Shown here: one piece after another, positions 23,201 through 34,229 of the stretch | Layout: each line of letters opens with the position of its first letter | Position numbering within the stretch: position 1 is the stretch's first letter | Assembly (NCBI RefSeq): GCF_026210795.1 | Contig: NC_089434.1 | Coordinates: forward strand, 3,286,001 to 3,350,000 | Source: Rhizophagus irregularis | Lineage: Eukaryota; Glomeromycota; Glomeromycetes; Glomerales; Glomeraceae | Reading direction: 5' to 3' | DNA: 64,000 bases | Notes under the pieces: generated by a model | Told to the model about the DNA's origin: nothing | The model's database searches: none | The model's input: the letters and a program-made list of their open reading frames with translations, nothing else | Program-made: the position numbers and the translations under genes

Positions 23201-24312
23201 TTATTGCTGTTAAGTATTCCCTAAAAGAAAGTAAAGATTATTAAAAAATGCATTATAAAATTATAATTTGAGACTATTATAACTTACGTTTGAGTAAGTA
23301 TTCTTGTAATCCTATTTTCTGAAGTATTATTATAATCATCTTCACAGATAAATGGATTGGTTTCAAAATTTACTTTAGTATGTAATGCTTTCAAGATATT
23401 TGGACCAGCTAATTGATAAGTTTTAATGTCTCCACAATGTTTTATTGCCTTTTTAACCTGGATCCATTTTTTATTTTCTGGATCATCCATATCTTTACCA
23501 AAAAATGGACATCCAACATTAGAAAAACTACCGCTGTCATCACAGAGTGAGTATTGGATCTATTTTTTTTAAAAAAAGTGTTAATTTTTGGTAAAACATC
23601 TTTATATTAAAAATTACTTACATCACGAAATACTGCCTTAGGATCCTCCCAGTTTTCAATGTGATAAATATATGCAACTTCTTCTTCTGATGTTTCTGGA
23701 TATTCAATGGGAACTAGAGAGTATCTTACATCTTTGATTTTAGTATCTCTTGTAAATACTGCTATTTCAGATTCTGTATCATCTTCTGCATCTAAGTTAG
23801 TTTCAGCTGTCTAAATAAAAATGTATTTATTATTTACATCTATTACAATTTTTTTATATAATGATAATTTAATATTAATTAAACTTACAAATGGATCAAA
23901 GTTCAATGGTTCATCAAATTCATCTAAATTTATATATTCATATGGTGTAAACATTTTATTAAAAATGATAAAAAATAATAAGGTTAATAAGTTGGGAAAA
24001 AATTAAAGATGAAGGAAAAAGAAAAAGTTTAAATCAGCAAAATCATTATCGAGATTTAATAAATCTGATCATTTTTGGTACTAGATCTGCAGAAATGTTT
24101 CACAAATCAAATAAGAGCTAAGAATACAGGTATTATTTGATAAATATATCTAGAGGTTTGAAATTTTCCATTATATATCAGTATGATCAGTATGATTAGC
24201 ATAATTTTGTATCATACCTATATCTTATCAATATAGTACCGTAACTAAATACTATATACTCATTAAGTATTGTTCATATTTTATCCTATAATAAATTATT
24301 TTTAATATAATT
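20217..24312 (-). mobile_element. MULE-like element inserted in a family A unit
   Basis: Boundaries come from comparison with the other units: shared sequence stops after ATGAAATTAA at 20216 and resumes near TTAACATTATTATCTTT at about 24312. Near each end lie imperfect inverted copies of a TAGTTACGGTA word (about 20257 and 24240), with several scattered (C)GGTAT/ATACC words. AATTAAC occurs near both edges and could be part of a target-site duplication, but the exact ends are uncertain. About 4.1 kb, encoding one decayed minus-strand transposase. Confidence 0.65.
20746..23954 (-). pseudogene. MULE-type transposase, multiply interrupted
   Basis: The gene reads on the minus strand from ATG 23954 (MFTPYEYINLDEFDEP) to TAA 20746, split by short introns. 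In order: an acidic N-terminus; a region with CDKWKPNEKGHISLQIK and CNMLHPTGCHKKYY; a segment with SPPLSKTPICIK; a block KYFKVDFSFKRIYGDINELE (22157-21966); HIHSDSWVCVLADLNQVQAL and FKSCHIYYKK (21889-21671); and WLEYYQKPWVLGSL then NIAESAHAMINRTGKSLKL (21567-21223). The tail is a Lys/Glu coiled coil (EERKIALEERKMQLKQ). The order fits transposases annotated as MULE-like in these fungi. In-frame stops are seen at 23193-23195, 22717-22719 and 22525-22527 and more near 22300-22360, so it is dead. The assignment is from remembered family pattern, not a search. Confidence 0.65.
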
Positions 24313-24719
24313 AACATTATTATCTTTTTCACTAAGGGAAAAATATAATTATAAAAGAAAGTGCATTCACATTGTTAAAGTAACATAAAAGACTTAAAAG
24401 TAATAAATGAAATTTATTTCTAGCAAAAAAAAAATTTACTTAAACTGTGTATCACATGAGTATCACAGGGTGCAAAAGTACCAAATATTTTTTTATAAAA
24501 AAAAATAAATTAAACTAAAAAAAGAATGTATTCATATTAATTCAATTATTTATAAATTTTTTTTTTCAGGTGAAACTTCTAATAATAGAAATTAATCAGA
24601 AAGTTGAAAATCTATCTTACTATTCAAATTAAGAATAGATATTTTTTTTTTTCAATACATTCTTGTTGATATTACTGATTATAAAACTGGTTATTTTGAA
24701 AACGTGCGTTGTTAAAAAA

Positions 24720-24926
24720 AAATATAAATACCCTTTGGCAAATTTTTTTTTTTTTCATTCTGAAAATTGAAAGTTCCTCTCTTTCAAATCATTTTCTTCT
24801 ACGAATTTCATTAATTATTTCTTTTAAGATATATAAAGTGTTATAACATATCTAATATATATATTTGGTTCAATTATCACTTTAATAAACTTCAAAATTT
24901 TTTATAATGCAAAAAAAGTTTTTACG
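24720..24926 (+). promoter_or_regulatory. Promoter and leader of family A copy 3 (long type)
   Basis: Very similar to the leader of copy 1, including CCCTTTGGCAAATTTTT, AAAATTGAAAGTTCC, TTCTACGAATTTCATT and TATATAAAG at 24830-24838. Confidence 0.5.
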
Positions 24927-25504
24927 ATGGCTCATGAATTCAATTTGGATTTTACTGAAAATATTAATGATGGAAACAATCATTTACAACAACCAACAAA
25001 TGTGATTCAAATGGAACATATTCGAATGGAATATAATCAAATAGAACATAATCAAATGGAATATACTTCAAATGCTCCATATAATAATAACTTTAATATT
25101 TCTTGCAACCCTTCAGATACAACAAGTCAACAACTTACACAACTGGCAATAATGAAGGATCCTCTTTTATGGATAATCAACTTGGTACTTCAACTCAATA
25201 CTATCATCCTATGTTCACTACATTGTATCATGCATCGCAGTATAACTCTCCATTTGATGATATTCAATTCCAAAATAACTTCTCATCAGTTAATATTCCT
25301 CAGATGGATAATTCTGAGATCTTTAGATTTAATATTCCCAGTTTCAAAATCATCGTTATACCTAATTCTGTAAATTTAGCTAATTTGGATATACAAAATT
25401 TGTTTCCACAAGACTCAACCCCAAATATCGTTACTGAAAACTCGCAAACTTACTCTCAAAATACTTTTGATTTAAATGATTCATTTGATTTTAATAACTT
25501 TTAG
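24927..25504 (+). pseudogene. Family A copy 3, broken by an 8-bp insertion
   Basis: The first 66 or so codons (MAHEFNLDFTENINDG through NISCNPSDTT) are in frame from the conserved ATG. An 8-base insertion, in effect a duplication of AACAAGTC-like sequence near 25118-25130, shifts the frame. The rest of the protein, with MDNQLGTSTQYYHP, IFRFNIPSFKIIVIP and the normal end NDSFDFNNF, is intact in the +1 frame to TAG 25504. Residues also deviate from consensus (IPSFK for IPGFK). Possible poly(A) signal follows within 100 bases. Most likely a recent pseudogene. Confidence 0.75.
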
Positions 25505-25705
25505 TAACTAAATTTCTTTTTATCTAATTTATATTATTATCTGTATTTTTTAAATATCTTATTATGTATTCATTATATAAATAAAGTTATATTTATTATC
25601 TTAAGTAGACCAGACTTATTATTTGAACTAATCATTACAAATGATATAACAATTTTTTTATACTGCTGCTTATATGCATTTTACGTGATATGTTAATAAT
25701 TTTAG

Positions 25706-26009
25706 TCCTTTAAGATTAATGATACAATGTTTAGATGCTGACCCATCCAATAGACCAACAGCATCTCAATTTTACGAATGTTTAGGAAATCGGGTTACGG
25801 CAATATGCGATGATCCTGATCCGTCGGATTTATCTAATCAATTTGACGTTGCTGAAGAAATTAAATTCTCAAATTTAGAACAGTTACATTTTAACATTTT
25901 ACTGTATCATGAGAGAGCCATCTATTATGTTCTAAACTTTGGAAATATTGAAAAAGTCCATAAATTATTGTATGAAATTGATAATTTAATTAAGAAATGT
26001 CATTCATGA
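25706..26009 (+). pseudogene. Protein kinase C-terminal exon, orphan
   Basis: The frame starts after an acceptor-like TTTTAG and reads PLRLMIQCLDADPSNRPTAS, the subdomain XI motif of kinases (W/L-D-x-D-P-S-x-R-P), followed by FYECLGNRVTAICDDPDPSD and about 60 residues of C-terminal tail ending IKKCHS. About 100 residues survive; glycine loop, catalytic loop and activation segment are absent. This is the only unit that keeps this exon: in the other class I units the segment from about 25721 to 25927 is missing. No promoter is evident, so I call it a gene fragment. Confidence 0.75.
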
Positions 26010-26339
26010 TGTCTTAATTTTTACAAAAGGAATCTGGTACTTAATTAATTATCTTTAATCTGAAATATCAAAATGTTTTAAAGACAGCCAATTCAATGTG
26101 AATTTTTAATTTGGAACTTTACCTCCTAAAATTAATCATAATTTTAAACAAACCTGCATATAGAAAAAAAATATATTTTATCTATAGTTTGGGAAGAACG
26201 ATATATGTAATTTATAGCAACTGCGGTTTAAAATAATTGGTTGTTAATATTTCTACATTTTTTATCAAAATGAATCGAATTATTATAATTTTGAAAATAA
26301 TTGAAAAATCTATCAACTTAAATTCATGCATTATGTTAT

Positions 26340-27560
26340 TTTATTAAAAAAAAAGATGTAACATCAGTCGTCAGTTGATATTTAATCTCTTTATGTGGTA
26401 TTGAAAATATACTACTCATAGGATATTAAAAAAAAAATGCTTCTTTATCCAACTATAATAATATCTCAAAATATTAAAGTTAGAGCGTTAGATCTAGAAT
26501 TAAAAAGTAAAAATCCTGTATCTTTACATTCTGAATCATTGAATTAAAATTATTATTTATTATATAAACGTTGTCTTAAACTACCATTCTTGCATATTCA
26601 CAATTAGAGTATAGGACAAGATAGATATATGTCATATATCGAATGCAATCACATATCAATGGCTCAAAGAGGGACAATATCAAATCATTTTAGAAGAAAC
26701 ATAACCTCCATTAATATACATCAGTAATCGTAAACTAAAAAAAAATCAGAGAATTAGATTAACTTTTAACTTGAATTTCAGATCATGAAATTTCAATGAA
26801 ATATTTTTACCTTTTGGGAATATTTTCACATCCATCATCATTATCAATGATTTGGAGAACATCACGTAAGCATGTAAAAAATTTCTTATTTAACTTCGAA
26901 TATTTTTTTGATATATTTGGGCACATAGATTACCATCACCAGTATAAATACAAGTTTTTCACCTTTAGGATTTAATTCTTTTAGAAAAATTATTTCAAAG
27001 TAAATGACAGGTTTTGTAACATTCTAAATCTTCAGTTCTATTATTGATAAATTATAAATGTCAGTAAATTTCAAAGAAAAATATTATAAATTTGTGATAA
27101 CGATCTATTACTAGCAAAAATTGGTTAAAGGGTCTTGACTTCTAAGAATATTCATATTTCTTTTGATTTCAATCATATTGCAAATTTTGTGATGAAATTA
27201 TTTTCATATATTTCCGTTGAGTATGTTTAACCAATATCGTAAAATGAAAAAGAGCATCCAAGCTTTAATACTAAGGAAAGGTTCAACTTACCATTAGTTT
27301 GAGTAAAGTTATTTTCCAACGTAACAAGACATATTTTTAATTAAAATAAATATTTTGCTTTCTCCCAAAAATTATTAGAAATTAGAAAATAAGCCATACT
27401 ATGAAATTAAGTATTTGTGGTTTTATTCTACAAGTTATCAGTTATTATTTCTTTTATAGTTAATATTATTTTTTCACGTCATGTTTGAGATATTTGGGTT
27501 TCTAAAATAGTTGCTTATAAAATAAAGGAAAAATATTACAAAAAAAACTTTTTCTGAAGG
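26340..27560. repeat. Class I downstream block of unit 3
   Basis: Nearly collinear with 2620-3790 of unit 1: TTATTAAAAAAAAAGATGTAAC at the left, GCGTTAGATCTAGAA near 26483, the two-exon frame region, CGTTGAGTATGTTTAACCAA near 27217, and TTTCTAAAATAGTTGC at the right. The terminal block with CCTTGTTAAAGAC is missing and replaced by other sequence after about 27545. Confidence 0.6.
26680..26926 (-). CDS. Candidate small two-exon gene (copy in unit 3)
   Basis: Exon 1 26926..26811 and exon 2 26734..26680, separated by a 76-bp GT..AG intron, give 56 residues with the same layout as the copy at 2944-3191: FFTCLRDVLQIIDNDDG, then CENIPKS across the splice and a YVSSKMI end. Differences from that copy are few (Trp to Cys at residue 2, Phe to Leu, Ala to Thr, Ser to Leu plus two silent changes). 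Not recognised; retention of frame, splice sites and stop in two units is the only support. Confidence 0.35.
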
Positions 27561-27668
27561 TAAATGGATGTAAAATAATAAATAATAGTATGGCTAAAGT
27601 AAGATCTACCCCAAAATTTAGGTCTATATTATGACATCGCTATCGTCATTCATTTTAAAAAAAAAAAT

Positions 27669-27777
27669 ATTTTTTTTTTTTATATGGTGTTTTTTTTTAT
27701 ATGGTGTTTTTTTTTTATATGGTGTTTTTTTTTTATATGGTGTTTTTTTTTATATGGTGTTTTTTTTTTATATGGTG
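27669..27777 (+). repeat. 17-18-bp minisatellite (T-tract plus TATATGGTG)
   Basis: Six copies of a T run of 8-11 followed by ATATGGTG lie in tandem, with the T-run length varying between copies. It sits immediately upstream of family A copy 4, between its promoter and the end of unit 3. Confidence 0.85.
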
Positions 27778-27959
27778 ACCATTTTTTTTTAGGGTTCATT
27801 CGTTTCGGTATAAAAAAAAATGGGGGTGATTGTGTTTATTAAGAAAAAAAAATATTTAAAATTATGTAAATAAAAAATTTATGCATAGCTGCTTTTGGAC
27901 TATCAAAGAAAATGAAAAATATTTGGGCGGGGTTTTTTTTTGTGTCACCTTGACAGAAT

Positions 27960-28119
27960 TACTAAATTCTATTTAAGAGCCTTATTTTTCGAACATCAAA
28001 AATATAAAAGTTTCTCCCTTAAGTTAAATATAGTTTTATAACATATCTAATATACATATTTGGTTCAATTATCGCTTTGAAGAAAAACTTCAAAATTTTT
28101 TATCCAAAAAGTTTTTACG
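27960..28119 (+). promoter_or_regulatory. Promoter and leader of family A copy 4 (short type)
   Basis: Shares CTTATTTTTCGAACATC and AAAAGTTTCTCCCTTAAG with the copies at 36348 and 46635. Compared with the long type, about 40 bases between the AGTTTCTC and CTTAAG words are absent, and no TATATAAAG is present. TACATATTTGGTTCAATTAT near the ATG is common to both types. Confidence 0.5.
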
Positions 28120-28692
28120 ATGGCTTATGGATTCGATTTGGATTTTACTGAAATTATTAATGATAGAAACAATCATTTACAACAACCAACAAATGTGATC
28201 CAAATGGAACATACTCGAATGGAACTTAACCAAATGGAACATAATCAAATGGAACATACTTCAAATGTTCCATATAATAATAACTTTAATATTTCTCGCG
28301 ACTCTTCAGATACGACAACTTACACAACTGGCAATTACGAAGAATCCTCCTCTCTTATGGATAATCAACTTGGTACTTCAGCTCAATACTATGATCCTAC
28401 GTCCACTGCATCATATTACGCGCCGCAGTATAACTCTACACTTGATGATATTCAATTCCAAAATAACTTCTCATCAGTTAGTCCTCCTCAAACGGATAAT
28501 TCTGAAATCTTTAGACTTAATATTCCCGGATTTAAAATTATCGTTATACCTAATTCTGTAGATTTAGCTAATTTGGATTTACAAAATTTGTTTCCACAAG
28601 ACTCTAACCCAAATATCGTTACTGAAAACTTGCAAACTCACTCTCAAAATACTTTTGGTTTAAATGATTCATTTGATTTTAATAACTTTTAG
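28120..28692 (+). CDS. Family A protein, copy 4, intact and best family reference
   Basis: Unknown function. 190 residues, intact. Layout: conserved start (FDLDFTEIIND), HLQQPTNVIQ at 19-28, four short repeats MEHTR/MELNQ/MEHNQ/MEHTS at 29-48, an Asn/Ser/Thr/Tyr-rich disordered region to ~128, IFRLNIPGFKIIVIP at 130-144, NLDLQNLFPQDS to 162, and the end NDSFDFNNF. High Asn/Gln/Ser/Thr and lack of Cys or Trp suggest a flexible, possibly prion-like or interaction protein. The hydrophobic beta-like IVIP patch may be a binding or assembly motif (inference). No transport signal is seen. Poly(A) signal-like AATAAA follows about 100 bases after the stop. Confidence 0.72.
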   Translation: MAYGFDLDFTEIINDRNNHLQQPTNVIQMEHTRMELNQMEHNQMEHTSNVPYNNNFNISRDSSDTTTYTTGNYEESSSLMDNQLGTSAQYYDPTSTASYYAPQYNSTLDDIQFQNNFSSVSPPQTDNSEIFRLNIPGFKIIVIPNSVDLANLDLQNLFPQDSNPNIVTENLQTHSQNTFGLNDSFDFNNF

Positions 28693-28829
28693 TAACTAAA
28701 TTTCTTTTTATCTAATTTATATTATTATTATTATTTCTTATCTGTATTTTTTAAATATGATTTTATTATATATTCATTATATAAATAAAGTTATACAAAT
28801 CTAATTATACTAAACAACAATGCTGGATG

Positions 28830-29020
28830 CAGGTCCTTTAAAACGATCTAAGGCAAAAGAATTGTGTTTTATTTGCGAATTTGTATGATTGATTCCCGGC
28901 AATTCTTGAAATTTCTTTAAAATCTGTTCTAGGTTTTTGTCTTTAATTTATCTTGTAAATCTTTTCGATATAAAATAAACGCATTTTGAGGTCGAGTTAT
29001 TCTACCTTTTTTGTTTAAGT
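28830..29020 (-). pseudogene. HMG-box fragment, second copy
   Basis: The minus strand again gives GRITRPQNAFIL followed by YRKDLQDKLKTKT, then a stop (TAG) where the copy at 1373-1561 reads on. Position relative to the family A gene is the same as in unit 1, so it was duplicated with the unit and has decayed further. Confidence 0.5.
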
Positions 29021-29049
29021 AGACCAAACCTATAATCATTACAGATGAT

Positions 29050-29265
29050 TGTCCGAAGCGTTAGCGAAGGACTATTTACTGTACTGAACTAGCAAAAATT
29101 TGTTTTAACCCCCGTTTTTGTCACCACAATTGAATATGTATCACGATTTATGTAACACTGCCTATTTGACCCCTGAAATATGCCAAATAAATAAATGACA
29201 CGTAGATCACGTAACATTTGTGAGTTATGCAACGCGAAGGACTTAAACGGTTTCCGTTTTCCTAG
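29050..29265 (+). mobile_element. 216-bp insertion recognised by empty paralogous sites
   Basis: Unit 1 reads CATTACAGATGATATAATAA (about 1556) without interruption; unit 4 has the same flanks with 216 extra bases between GATGA and TATAATAA. The insert starts TGTCCGAAGCGTTAGCGAAG, which folds into a small hairpin (GTCC...GGAC), and ends TTTCCGTTTTCCTAG. A second GCGAAGGACTT lies near its right end. It has no open frame and no long target duplication (at most 1-2 bases). Superfamily unknown. Confidence 0.7.
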
Positions 29266-29334
29266 TATAATAATTTTTTATACTGCTATATACATTTTAT
29301 GTGATATGTTTCAAAATAATTTTTGTCCTTTAAT

Positions 29335-29418
29335 GTTCTAAATTTTAGAAAATATTGTAAAAGTCCATAACTTATTGTATGAAACTGATAATTTAATTAA
29401 GAAACGTCATTCAATGAT
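29335..29418 (+). pseudogene. Relic of kinase-gene 3' end, unit 4
   Basis: Same joined sequence as at 1628-1709 (GTTCTAAA.TTTAGAAAATATTG), lacking the kinase exon kept at 25706, with an altered end (CATTCAATGATG). Confidence 0.5.
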
Positions 29419-29799
29419 GTCTTTTTATTTTTACAAGAGAATCTGGTAAATATCATTAATCAAATATTTTTAAAGACAGAACAATTCAATGTGAAATTTT
29501 TGGATTGGAACTTTACCTCCTAAAATTTATCGTAATTTTAAACAAACCTGCATGTTGAAGAATAGGGTATATTGAAAAAAATTAATTTTTATCTATAGTT
29601 TGGAAGCAAATCACAAGAACGTATATGTATTTATAGCAGCTGCGGCTTAAAATAAAATATTTTCACATTTTTCATTAAAATGAATCGAATTATTATAATT
29701 TTGAAAATAATTCTTCAAAATTTTGAAAATCTATTATCTTAAATTAATGCATTTAATAAAGAGTAAACAATAATGTTATTTTATTAAAAAAAGGTGTAA

Positions 29800-31135
29800 C
29801 GTCAGTCGTCAGTTGATATTTAATCTCTTTATGAGGTATTGAAAATTTACTACTCATAGGATATTAAAAAAAATGCTTCTTTATCTAACAATAATAATAT
29901 CTCAAAATATTAACGTTATTCATAAAGAGCGTTAGATCTAGAATTAAAAAGTAAAAATCCTTGACTTCAATGAATATTATTAAATTCTACTGCAATTCTA
30001 TATAAAATTTACATCTTTTCATTCCGAATCATTGAATTAAAATTATTATTTATTATTTTATCGAACGCAATCACAAATCAATGGCTCAAAGAGTACAATA
30101 TCAAAACATTTTAGAAGAAACGTAACCTCCATTAATATATATCAGTAACCGTAAACTAAAAAAAAAATCAGAGAATTAGTTTAACTTTTAACTTGAATTT
30201 CAGATCATGAAATTTTAGTGAAATATTTTTACCTTTTGGAAATATTTTCACATCCATTATCTCATGATACATTTTGGCCACTATTTACCGTCATCAATAT
30301 AAATACAAGTTCTTTAGAAAAATTATTTCAAAATAAACAGCAGTTTTTGTTTCTTTTTACATCTTAGCTGAATTATGAAGGAACTTATTATCTAATAAAA
30401 ATTTGATATTAAAAAATATATTTTTAATTGAAATTTTGCAAAATATCTTATCAGTAATTTAGCATTTAGCAAATTGAGTTACCTTTTTCTTTTTCTGCTT
30501 TAGAATTCTAAACCTTCAATTAGGTTCGTTCTATTATTGATAAATTATAAATGTTAGAAAATCTCAAATATTATAAATTCGTGATAATGATCTATTACTG
30601 GCAAAAATCGGTTAAAGGGTCAAATTTTGTTGTGGGATTATTTTTCAGATAATAAAAGATATTAAACATATACATGTATTTCCACTATATATGTTTAACC
30701 AATATTGTAAAATGAAAAGCACCAAAATCAAAGTTTTAACGCTAATGAAGATTCCAGCTTACTATTAATTTGGGTATTAAAGTGTTATTCTCCAGTGTAA
30801 CAAAGACATATTTTTCAATTAAAAAAAAATTATTAGAAATTTCATACTATGAAATTAAGTGTTCTTTATGTTTTTATTTTACAAATTATTATTTCTATTA
30901 TATTTTTTTCACGTTAAAATTGTTGTGATTGAAAATATTTGGGTGGCTTTCTAAAATAGTTGTTCAAAATGCTCCTCATAAAACAAGAGGAAAAATTTAC
31001 GTAATTACAAAGAAAGTGTGCTCACGTTGTTAAAGTTATTAAACCTTGCTAAAGACTTAAAAAGTAATAAATAAAACTTATTTCTAGCAAAAAATTTTCA
31101 GCCCACTTATTACTATGTATCACCTTACATGGATT
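29800..31135. repeat. Class I downstream block of unit 4
   Basis: Collinear with unit 1: GTAACGTCAGTCGTCAGTTG at about 29797, GCGTTAGATCTAGAA near 29929, opposite-strand exon remnants near 30110-30280 (first exon truncated), an extra ~190-bp stretch (about 30337-30500) not seen in units 1 and 3, and the terminal block CCTTGCTAAAGACTT near 31046. Confidence 0.6.
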
Positions 31136-31551
31136 ATTTAAAATACCCGGATATATCGTACTTATTTCCGTACATAATACTCAATACTTTATAAACTACA
31201 ATATTTCCAAAATTTTTTTCTTTTTCTTCTTTTTTAGAAATGTAGTAAATAGGAATATAATAAGCAATTTTACAATGATGAATATGATGAATGAAAAAAA
31301 GATCTCTCATGATTATCTGAGGTAGCACATTATATTTAATCAGTTTTGTTTTTTGATTTAAACTATAAAAAAAAAATAATTAACAGTATGTTTTTCTAAT
31401 ATGTGATGATTTACAATTGTTTTAAGTTGTGATGATTTACAGTTCGTTTGTCGCGAGTATTCATTCAAAATCCTAATATAGATAAGCCTATAATGTAAGC
31501 AGTATATGTGATAAATTATTAAAAAATAACGAAATTTTTTTTTTTTTCGGT

Positions 31552-32000
31552 TTCATAAAATATAGTGTTATAATATATCTAGTATACATATTAAAAAGAA
31601 TTTGGCTTTGAAGAAAAAAAATAATATATTTTGAGAAAACATCTTTAAGAATTTTTATAGTAGAGCAAAAAGTTTTTAGATCCGATTTGGATTTAACATA
31701 CTCCAACTGTTCCATATAATATGACTACGAAGGGTCCTCTTTTATAGATAATCAACTTGATATTTCAACTCAATACTATCATCCTACGTTCAGTCGTTCA
31801 CTACATCGTATTATGTGTCGCCAATTCTGAGATCTTTAGATTTAACATTCTCAAGTTTAAAATTATCGTTATACTTAATCCTGTAAATTTAGCTAATTTT
31901 ACAAAATTTGTTTTTACATGACTCAACCTCAAATATCGTTACTGATAATTCATAAACTCACTCTAAGAATATATTTTTGGTTTGAATGATTCTAATTTAC
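31552..32000 (+). pseudogene. Family A copy 5, deep relic
   Basis: Leader words (GGCTTTGAAGAAAAAAAATA, AGCAAAAAGTTTTTAGATCC) and coding pieces survive: GATCCGATTTGGATTT at 31679, then directly AACTGTTCCATATAAT, GAAGGGTCCTCTTTTATAGA, CTTGATATTTCAACTCAATA, TTTAAAATTATCGTTATAC and CAAAATTTGTTTTTACATGA. The ATG, the MEH repeats and much of the centre are deleted, and stops occur in every frame. Confidence 0.75.
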
Positions 32001-32009
32001 ATTATTATT

Positions 32010-34229
32010 CTTATCTAATTATCCAGAGTCCTACGTTTACCGAAAAGTTTGATCACGTGAGAATATATATAGTACAAAATTTCCCAATAGAGGTCACATT
32101 TTTATTCAAAAAATGATTCGTCACAACATATGTGATACAAAATTCCTTTCAAAAAGGTGAGACGGTTGATCAAATTACGAGATAATTATCTCCCTTCTAA
32201 CTTCAATTTCTGACATATTTACAAAGAGGCCAAACGCCTGACAAACTATTTCAAGGTTAATTTTTTTTTTGAAAATGAGAATTAAGAAAATTTGAAAAAT
32301 TTACCAAATCTTAAATATTTTTTAGACTCAATTAAATTTCTTAAAATATCGTAGTAAAACATTACAGGTATGAAGTCGTCTTTTGTTTTTAACTAATTGT
32401 ATATAATCAGAATTAACATCACCTGTTCTAAATATATTTCTAGATGTTTAATAAATATAAAATATTTTGAAATAATTGCCATATATTACGTTGAAGGGCA
32501 TATTTCACAAATAATAATTTATTAAACAATGTGAAATAGCACATCATCGACGAGACTTTTTCATTTCAGCAGGCTTTCAAGTCTTCAAAATAGCCCAACA
32601 AATTCTTCAGTATAATTTTAATAAAGAAGGTTCTCAGCGTCCTGAATACGATCTCATTCAAATGATTGAAAAGTAAATGTCCAACTTTTTGAACTCTATC
32701 TGAGATCTGCTTATTCGAAAGAGAAATCGGCTATGTACCTTATTCAAAGATCAAAAACTTTAAGTTGAAGGTCGCACAAAGCAACGATTTCATAGTTTCC
32801 ATCATTTGCCAATTATATGTGGGTGAAATTAGCTCACCATCAAAGAAAAATTATAATGATCACATTCATCAGGTGCGTTTATGAAAGATATAGAAATTGA
32901 TAGAGGACAATCAGCTGCGGACGGCGAACGTAATACAGATTCTGAACATCTCGAGATGGCTGAGTGAAAATCATGAGATGTTCAGAATCAATTCGACGAT
33001 GACATTCATCTATTGACAAGGATGCGAATATAAAAGTGCTGAGATTTCAATGCATTGATGCATTGGTAAGAAAAATTATCATCTTGTTTTTTTTCCTATT
33101 TTATTCTTTTAATCACTTGTTAGTTATTTATAGATTATAATAAACTTGATTATTAAACGCTTTTTAATAGGCAACTGTCACAACTTAGGAATTTAAAATT
33201 AAAACGCTGAGTAAGAAAGTGGATGAAACTTTGGATTTTTTTAATTCTAATAAAAACAAAAAAAAAATTTCGAGACGAGTTAGTTGTTGGACCTTAGAAA
33301 TATATACTATGGTTCATATTGGACAAGTATTAATTCTAGTATCCTCAAAGGATATGTCATCATTTATAGTTAGTAGAGAATTATCTTTAGGAATACAAAA
33401 TATTTTTCGCAAACCTCTATACTAGCTTTATAATCTGGGATCACTGACAAAAAAAGCAACATTCAAATAAGATACCTTTGCACTCCAAAGTTTCAACAGT
33501 TAGTTAGCAAGACGTACAATGTTAATGGATCCTGTCCATTTTGGTTTGGACATTTTTAATATATAGAGTGCCACATCAAAAAATTTATTATTGTTATTAT
33601 ATGACTCATGTAACTCGCATTCTTTGTACGTATAACATAAATATTAAATTGTAATGCTCATGTGTATTTTATTTCGGAAAAATGATTATAGTGTGAACTT
33701 AATGTAAGTTATCATTTTCGTGTGATCTACAATACGTATTATAAACTTTTAGCTTGTCTTTTATGTAGTGTGTGGTATAAATACTATAATTTTTTTTTGC
33801 AATTTTCGGCACTATCAGCTAGTGCATAATTTTATTTTGTTCAAACACTTAAACATTATACAGACTAAAATAAATTCATTATTAAAAAGTCAAATATAGA
33901 AGAGATTTATTGATTTATATGCATAAATACCCACTTTTCATCTTGATTATAAACTATAAAATGCCATCAAGTCTAGTCAAAAGAATTACTTAATATGGAT
34001 TGAACACTATTGGTATCATAAATTAATTGTTTATGAAAAGAAAAAAATTCAAAATCTTTTTGAATATTGGAATACAAACAGAAAATAGTGATTTTCAGAT
34101 AAAGCAATATCAAACTGATTTTGTTTGAATTATTGATTTTTAAAAAGGTTAATTTATCATTAACCCATGCAATAGGTATTTTAAATTCCTCATTTAAAAT
34201 TTCTATATCTTAGCAAGTATAGTGATGTA
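32010..34229. other. Low-gene region with possible exon relics and a 15-bp hairpin
   Basis: A possible exon after TTTCATTTCAG at about 32572 reads AGFQVFKIAQQILQYNF then EGSQRPEYDLIQMIEK and a stop; no matching upstream exon was confirmed. A perfect 15-bp inverted repeat pairs 32938-32952 with 32975-32989 around a 22-base loop. The 68-codon frame at 33219-33425 has no recognisable motif. Nothing else could be supported. Confidence 0.35.

Noticed and set aside
27669-27777. CRISPR-like regular repeats
   Set aside because: Repeats are 17-18 bp with no unique spacers, and the genome is eukaryotic; it is a minisatellite.
33219-33425. 68-residue plus-strand frame
   Set aside because: No motif, no splice partners and ordinary AT-rich surroundings; kept only as a note in the region entry.
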